Of a DNA stretch of 64,000 nt, positions 57,708 to 64,000 are shown piece by piece. The notes under the pieces are model-generated. The model searched no databases. It was not told the origin of the DNA and saw only the letters and a list, made by a program, of their open reading frames with translations. Both the position numbers and the translations under genes were made by a program. The DNA comes from Thozetella sp. PMI_491 (taxonomy: Eukaryota > Ascomycota > Sordariomycetes > Chaetosphaeriales > Chaetosphaeriaceae): positions 372,001 through 436,000 of the forward strand of contig MU270035.1 of assembly GCA_021432635.1 (NCBI GenBank). The letters are read 5' to 3'. The stretch's first letter is position 1. Each line of letters starts with the position of its first letter.

Positions 57708-59939
57708 GGTGCTGGTCAATACCGATAATTGCGTTGGTTTGCCGGGGGGAGGGGAGCAAGAGAAAAAGACCTCGGCGCGGGTAGTTGCTAAAGACAGCGC
57801 GCGGTGAAGCTGTGAAGAAACTGCTAGATTCCTGCCCCGCGGTTAGTGTGGCGATCCCCTGCAAGGCACAACCCACCTCAATCCTCATTGGGACTAGGAG
57901 CCTTCAACTGCCCTCCTGCCGGCTGTTCTCCCCTTCGGCACCTCGTCTACCATAACGTAACTACCTCGACATCTGGGATCCGACCTCTTGTTATTTATCG
58001 AAAGATGCAAGAGGGCCTCAAACCATCCATTGACAAAAAGCTTCGATTGTTTTGCGCACCAGCGGCCATGCTTCCTAGCCCGAGCTAGCCGTTGCTACGT
58101 CAAGCTATGCAATGTCGAGGCTTTGTCGGCCTTCTCCGTGTCTGCATGCAGGCTTCCGCTCCATCGCTGCCATGGTACTATAGTAGACAACCTTCATCAG
58201 GAGCCAGCCTCAACTCCCTACCTATGGTTGGGAATCATTCAGTGGTTGCACCCCCGCCCCCGGACCAACCCCTACCTCCCGACCGCCTTTCCCCTCTTCC
58301 CCCATCCCCTTTACCTCTATTTACCCTACTGCTCTCTTGTGAAGGAAATCCTGCAGCTAGCTGCCCTTCCCGCTGGGTTATGGACCGCGGCTCATACCCT
58401 AGTCCTTGCTTACCGGGGAGACACTCTACCCTCTCTATCGGGCTGGGTCACCAGTGGGTGTGCAGTTCATGGGGTTGTGCCATGGCCATCCCAGCACCCG
58501 CGGGCAGGGTTCCAGGCTCTTATAAAAGAGCTCTGGTTAGGGAGCATGACCGCATCAATGGGAGTTTGTTTCGGCGCTCGCTGCGCAGGTACTTGCTTGA
58601 GTCAAGCCTATGTATCCGTCCATGCACGGTCCTAAGCCGCGGCTGTGGAAAAAATAGCCTCTGGCAAGACATATCGGACGAGTGAGAATGTTGGAACCAC
58701 TTGGCCCCAAGGCATCCTCCGACCCCAGCAGTTGATATGGGAGAGCTGCAGGCCAAATGCCTCTCTCGCAGACCACACTCGTACCACGCCGGCAACCGGG
58801 TACATACTTCTGCCCAAGGTGACCTCTAGCTTTGCCTGTTTGCCCATAGAGGTGCGGACGAGCATGAGAAACAAGCCAAGGTGTAAGGGGCGTTGGCGCC
58901 AACAGAGTGGTGGCTCAGGCTCGCAAAGGCACCCTGGACAGCAGCAGAAAATCGGGAAGGCGGCGGGAAGAACATACTGAGAAACGCCACTTGCACACGC
59001 ACGGGGCCGGTTGGGATGAATTGTGGCTTTCAAGTTGATGCGTTGGCAAGCCCAACCGCTCTGGTGTCAGGTCTATCTTGTAGGTATATAGACAGGCGGA
59101 TAAGGCCTGCGGAAGCGCGGAAGCGAAGGACCGTGCATGAGCGATTCGAGCTACCGGTAGCGAGGCCGACCAATGATCGCCGCCGAGACACTAATTTGTA
59201 GGGCTTGCAAGATGCCCCACGAAACCGGGATGGCTTCGGCGTACTATCTAGCTTACAGACGACGGCCGGGACAGCTCGGCAAGCAACTGCCATTGCCATT
59301 GCGACCGCTTGAGGCGACGAAGGCCGCCGCGTAAAGCTCCCCAAAGAGCCAGTGCCGGTCCGAGGGGGCCACGGCCAGTTCGCAGCAAGCCAGGACGCTG
59401 GGACGTGGGCCAAGGCGCAGAAACAGCAGACGGAGCAAGAGCGCCACGACCCACTTGTCTTCCCCACGAGGCCAATGGCCCTAGCCCGGAGGCATGTAGC
59501 GGCTTTGCTCCCTGCAGTGGAGCTTCCTAAGCCGGTTAAGCAAGCTGGAGCTTACTTTTTTTTTTGGTGTTTGGGCCTGGGCGGTTGACCCGGGACAGTC
59601 GACGCGATGATACAAAACCCAGAGGCGTTGTCTGCAAATGTCCACAGCTCGGCGCCCATGAGCCTGGCTCTTGCAATGTCAAGCTCGCCACTGGCACGGT
59701 TTGTCAGCCCTGATTTGCACATAGCGCCTCGTCTTTGTGGGCGGTGCATCTCCCCTTCTCGCTCTTCCCATTCAAGCCGTCGCTAGCATCGTAGGCGAAA
59801 CCTTTTTTTTTCCCTTGCAAACTTTCAGGCTGTTCCGTCTCGCAAGCAGGCTCGGGGGAGGGGCTAAAGGAGACCGAATTCCGAAAAAAGTAAGAAGGGA
59901 ACAGACACAAGCAGCCACCACCCCGTCTCTGCTCTCTGC
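57708..59939. other. 2.2-kb intergenic region, upstream of the thioredoxin-like and MFS genes
   Basis: Divergent upstream regions with no recognised gene. T-tracts lie near 59551 and 59803. Frames present are short and opposed. Confidence 0.5.
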
Positions 59940-61735
59940 ATGACGAGTCATCATCACTACCAGCCGGCTCGGCGGTCGGCTGAGAGCACCCGGGCCATTG
60001 AAGATGTCAATGAGAACACGCCCCTCCTGGTGACTGATGCGGTCGCCGCCGGCGCGGGCTCGAGGGGCTCCGAGTCGGCCACCCTCGACGGGAACGACGC
60101 CAATGTCCGGGAGGACGACCGGCCGTTGCCCAAGCTCCAGCTCTTCCTGCTCTGCCTGGCCCGATGGCTGGAGCCCGTGGCTTTCTTCAGCATCTTTCCA
60201 TGTAAGTGGCCGGCCCCCGTAGCTACCATGCCCTCCCCGTCGCGGCCCACCCGACTGACGATGCCTTGCGCGCAGTCGTCAACAAGATGTGCCAGAGGAA
60301 CGGCAATCTCGACAACACCGACGTCGGCTTCTACAGCGGCCTCATCGAGTCCCTGTTCAGCCTCACCCAGATGCTCGTCATGATCTTCTGGGGCAAGGCC
60401 GCCGACAGGTTCGGCCGCAAGCCCGTCCTGGTGTTCTCCTTGGTCGGCGTGTCCATCGCCTCCTCTACCTTTGGCCTTGCGACCACCATCCCGGAGATGA
60501 TCTTGTTCCGCTGCCTCGCGGGCGTCTTCGCCGGGACCATCGTCACCATTAGGACAATGATCGCCGAGATCAGCACGCCCAAGACGGCTGCCACCGCCTT
60601 CAGCTACTTTGCCTTCGTAGGCAATCTCGGGATCACCTTCGGACCCTTGATCGGCGGTGCCCTGGCCGAGCCGGCGGAGCAGTTCCCAGACGTTTTCGGG
60701 GACATCCCTTTCTTCGTCGACTACCCATACGCGCTCGGGAGCATGGTCATTGGGGTTATCGGCATCCTGATCTCCATCGTGTGCGCTCTCTTCCTAGAGG
60801 AGACGCTCCCGGCGAAGACTGGGAGCGGTGGCCATGGTGACGGAGTAGCCGATGTGGCCAAACCTCCCAACATGACCAAGTGGGAGCTCCTCAAACTCCC
60901 CGGCGTAGCCCAGGTCCTCCACATCTTCAACCATATCATGCTTCTCGCCTTTGCGAAGACCGGGGCAGGTGGCCGTGGTGACGGGGAAGCCGAAGCCGAT
61001 GTGGCCAAACCTCCTAACATGACCATGTGGGAGCTCCTCAAACTCCCCGGCGTAGCCCTTGTCCTCCACATCTACAACCATATCATGCTTCTCGCCTTTG
61101 CGTACACTGCCATCGCCCCCGTCTTCTGGTACACGGAGGTTGAAAACGGCGGTCTCGCCCTCACCCCTGTGCAGATCAGCCTTTTCATGGGCTTCTCGGG
61201 CCTCTCGCAGGCCTTCTGGACTCTGGTGGTCTTCCCGCCGCTGCAGCATCGCCTCGGCACACGCGGGATCCTCCATGGATGCGCCGTTGTGTACCCCTTC
61301 TTCTTCCTCGTAACACCTGTGCTCAACATCCTGCTCCGTGCCGATACTCCGGAATCTGAGGCCACTTTCTGGATATTCGCTCCCATTTTTCTCGCTATCG
61401 GCTCTGGCGTGAGCATGTCCTTCACGGCCGTCCAGTTGGCACTGAACGACTTGTCTCCCAACCACGAATCGTTGGGAACCCTCAACGCCATTTCCCTCGC
61501 GCTCGTAAGCGGCGTCCGCTCGTTCGCACCCGCCCTGTTCACATCCTTGTTCGCAATTGGCGCTAGGACGCAGCTGGCATGGGGGTACATGATCTGGTTC
61601 CTGTTGGCTCTCCTGTCAGCCCCGCTGATGCTTGAGACCGGCCGTGTGCCGGATTACGAGAAGTCGAAGAGACAAAGAGAAGAGCTCGGTGTGGAGGCGT
61701 CGGCTGTATTAACCGATGAGGAACGCGCGGTATAG
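59940..61735 (+). CDS. major facilitator superfamily transporter with internal tandem duplication
   Basis: MFS efflux-type permease of the plasma or vacuolar membrane. I infer two exons: 59940-60201 and 60276-61735, joined across a 74-nt intron with a GTAAGT donor. The joined frame gives 573 residues. The soluble N-terminus carries the NENTPLL motif common in this group. The signature motif A is intact (GKAADRFGRKPVLVF), and TM helices follow in normal order through LGSMVIGVIGILISIVCALF. Then residues 268-314 are repeated as 315-363; each copy contains WELLKLPGVA plus the first half of TM7 (HIMLLAFA). The second copy continues normally into YTAIAPVFWYTEVE. The C-terminal half is complete and ends with a charged tail. 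Without the repeat the length would be about 525. The substrate is unknown; zinc-induced-facilitator-like or multidrug groups are the nearest in layout. Confidence 0.9.
60815..61102 (+). repeat. in-frame tandem duplication inside the MFS gene
   Basis: Unit 1 is 60815-60955 (141 nt) and unit 2 is 60956-61102 (147 nt), directly adjacent. By hand alignment they differ at 12 bases plus one 6-base indel, giving six residue changes and a two-residue insertion. The divergence shows this is a real, not very recent duplication rather than a read or assembly stutter. Confidence 0.9.
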
Positions 61736-63468
61736 AGCCCGCAGCAGGCACATGCCTTGGCTTCCATACAGGCTGCCAACGCGAAAAACCATGATGGAAC
61801 TGTATATAGACAACTTGTAGTACACAAAAGGCGACATGGTGCATAGCATACAAATTTGGGCTAAAGGGGGTTCGGAAAAACACATGGGCGGCTCATTTAT
61901 GTTAATATCATCGAGGGGGCTAAGGGCAAGTGTCAAGTAACATGGCGTCGGGGTACAAGTACAGGTATACATGATAGCAACGAAGGACCTCTCACGGCAG
62001 TGATACAACGTGACAAGAACAACGGCCAAAACCCACTTACCCTGAATAAGATGCTGTACCCAGTGATAGATCTAGAGAGGAGTGCCACCGATATATCCTC
62101 TTGTTCGGTTTTGGATCAGCTCCCATCCATACCAGCGTCAGTTTAGGTATGCTGTCGTTTACATGACCTCCTATCCTTTCAGAGTATCCTTTCAGAGCCT
62201 CCGTTGTCGTATCGGAAATATGGAAGTGAAACAAATTGCTTATTTGGGTCTCGTCCCACTTTATGCTGATAGTGCTGTTGAAAGGATGAGAGCACCATGT
62301 CAAGCCTAGCAATTACTCTTCCTAATCGTGAGACTCTACCCAAAAATCTATGTAGATATCTGATATTCTAATATCCTCGACCTGTAATACTTCAGACGTG
62401 GCGTTGTGTGCTAGCGCCCTTGAGGGCTTACCAGGAAGGACAATCGGAGGATAGGTCTCGTAAAGATATCAAACTCGAAATGCTCAATACACTTCAAACA
62501 GCCGCCCTACAACTCCATAGATGCTATCGGCCACATCTGTCCATCTTCATATATGTCCTTGGAGTAGCACAAGAGTTCCTGTCCCCGTGCCGCAGTTAAG
62601 AATGCAAAAGAAAAGAGCTATAGTGTCTTAACTTAGGGTATCTCGAAATAGGTAGAAAGATTTACGAGTATACCTGCACTAAAGTGCGTCCTAGATAAAA
62701 GATTGAGAATAAGTAGAGAAAAAAAAAGTATTCAGAAAGGACAAGACGTTGGCTTTCATGATCCTAGGATTCAAAAACACCTCAATGTATCCATCATTAT
62801 ACTTTAGCACGTCAGACGTCCACTTGGCCGCGTTACCGTTGATTTCTAATAAGAGATGCAGGAGTTTAGCCTATAAAGGCGTGGAGATTCGACTGGCCTG
62901 CCGCAGACACATTCTTGCCCAACTTCACACGCCAAGACATGGCAGAGACTAAGACCGTCTCTAATTCTATTGTCACCTTTCAAATTGCCTAAGCATGTAT
63001 TACGCCGGGTTTCGGGCACTAACCTATGGTTGATCCGGCTAACAATTTTTTTTTTAACTTCTAGACCATTAGGGAAACGAGTTCTCTCTCGTGTCTCCGT
63101 GGCTTCTTATTGTAATGACTCCTTCTAGTGAGTTCTAGAGCTAGAGATAATATATAGCACAAGCTCTACGTAATCATGATCTAGAAAGGCGGTGTAGATA
63201 CCGGAGAGGAACATCAGATCTAGTATGGGAGCAGAAGAAAGTGGGCTGCTATCTTCTATTTAATTTACAGAGCGTATTCATATGTCTATTCAGAAGTCAT
63301 AGCTGTCAGATATGTCTTTTTTTATACCACAGCCAGCAGGGGCCTTGAGGCATCCGTCTCTTTCTTGCCACTTGACACTCTAGCCTTGACCATGATGATT
63401 TATATCGAATCACCAATCACAGGTATGCCTAACCCATGAAGCCGCGCGCGCCGGTCCATCGATCGTTT
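61736..63468. other. AT-rich region between the MFS gene and the decayed gene
   Basis: 1.7 kb, clearly more AT-rich than the rest, with many A/T tracts. A 13-base unit (TATCCTTTCAGAG) is tandemly doubled at 62172-62197. No intact gene was recognised. The base composition would fit RIP-affected DNA, but no repeat family could be named. Confidence 0.45.
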
Positions 63469-64000
63469 CTATCCGACGGAGCCTGTTGGTCTGCGACAGA
63501 CGGCGGACTCCGAAAATCCCGTCTCGTCATAGTAGATATAGGCCATGCGTAGGCAACCAGTTTCGCCCAGATACATCTAGAAGTCTTCGACTAAATATCT
63601 AGGCGCCGCTTGGGCTGCGGTTGTGAACGAGATGGCCCTGTACTTGCGGTGGGACCCGCCCATCCCATCCTGCTTCGGCATCTAATATTCTGATACATGT
63701 TTTATTCTAGAAAAGGAAAGTTAATACACCTCAAGTAAGTAGTGAAGGTGGCTATTTAGACTGTCTAGAAGACAACATACCAGCTGATACTTGACAGCCC
63801 ACCAGAGCTCCCGGTCTTGACCCGGGGGGGAGAGGACCCTCAAGCCGGGCAACTCATCCAGTACAATATCCTCCGGGTTCCACTTCGGTTTATCCTCGTA
63901 TGGATCTCGTGCGGCAAAGACATGAAGCGTCTTCATCTTGGGAAAGATGGTCCACATACGAATTCTAACGGCGAGTCAGCACAGCTATGCCAAATGTGGC
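63469..64000 (-). pseudogene. partial, apparently decaying gene at the window edge
   Basis: The gene runs off the right end. One exon at 63964-63781 reads MWTIFPKMKTLHVFAARDPY and then DELPGLRVLSP, and ends KYQL just before a perfect donor GTATGT. It is preceded by an acceptor-like GTTAG with a GCTGAC branch. A following exon from 63681 reads MPKQDGMGGSHRKYRAISFT and APRYLVEDF, then an in-frame TAG (63579-63577), and then still-coding-like MYLGETGCLRMAYIYYDETG before a stop at 63471-63469. The position after VEDF would fit a Trp codon, so TGG to TAG, a G-to-A change on the coding strand, is a simple explanation and matches RIP-type mutation. The family is not firmly recognised; it resembles fungal hypothetical proteins with a 2EXR- or F-box-like N-terminus. 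Confidence 0.5.

Overview
The window looks like a piece of a nuclear chromosome from a filamentous ascomycete, most likely a Sordariomycete. The evidence is short introns (about 50 to 95 nt) with GTAAGT/GTGAGT-type donors, CTAAC-like branch sites and YAG acceptors; GC-rich coding sequence; and recognisable fungal housekeeping proteins. I see no operon, CRISPR array, rRNA, convincing tRNA or intact transposon.

Left part (1-22 kb): an Erg6-like methyltransferase (+), cullin-3 (-), the mitochondrial zinc-finger protein Zim17/Tim15 (+), the very large U3 processome protein Utp20 (-), a Drn1/CWF19-like splicing factor (+) and a Cdc25-type mitotic phosphatase (-). Utp20 and the Drn1-like gene share a 330-bp divergent promoter holding four GATAAG motifs.

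Middle (22-46 kb): a 5.5-kb stretch without a recognisable gene, then Pol5 (+), proteasome subunit alpha-7/PSMA3 (-), an AT-richer stretch with a candidate small secreted protein (+), a Gln-rich hypothetical (-), two convergent J-domain genes (a cytosolic/nuclear-type one with a glycine zipper, and an ER one with signal peptide and membrane helix), a PRA1-family protein (+), a low-complexity acidic/RS-rich ORF directly behind it (+), and a His/RS-rich single-pass membrane protein (-).

Right part (46-64 kb): a short-chain dehydrogenase (-), a 2EXR-domain protein (-), a thioredoxin-PITH protein (-), an MFS transporter carrying a 47-49 residue in-frame tandem duplication that includes a membrane helix (+), and, at the edge, a partial gene that appears to be decaying (-). 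Gene-poor stretches of 2-4 kb separate these genes.

Functionally the window is mostly cell housekeeping: ribosome biogenesis (Utp20, Pol5), protein turnover (Cul3, Pre10, the proteasome-linked thioredoxin), chaperones (Zim17, two J-proteins), trafficking (PRA1) and cell cycle (Cdc25). Exon boundaries were inferred by hand from splice signals, and every multi-exon model given for an intact gene closes in frame. I did not find a clear new multi-gene system. The best leads are the MFS duplication, the ATG-less ORF overlapping the end of PRA1, the small secreted protein, and a few unusual intron positions.
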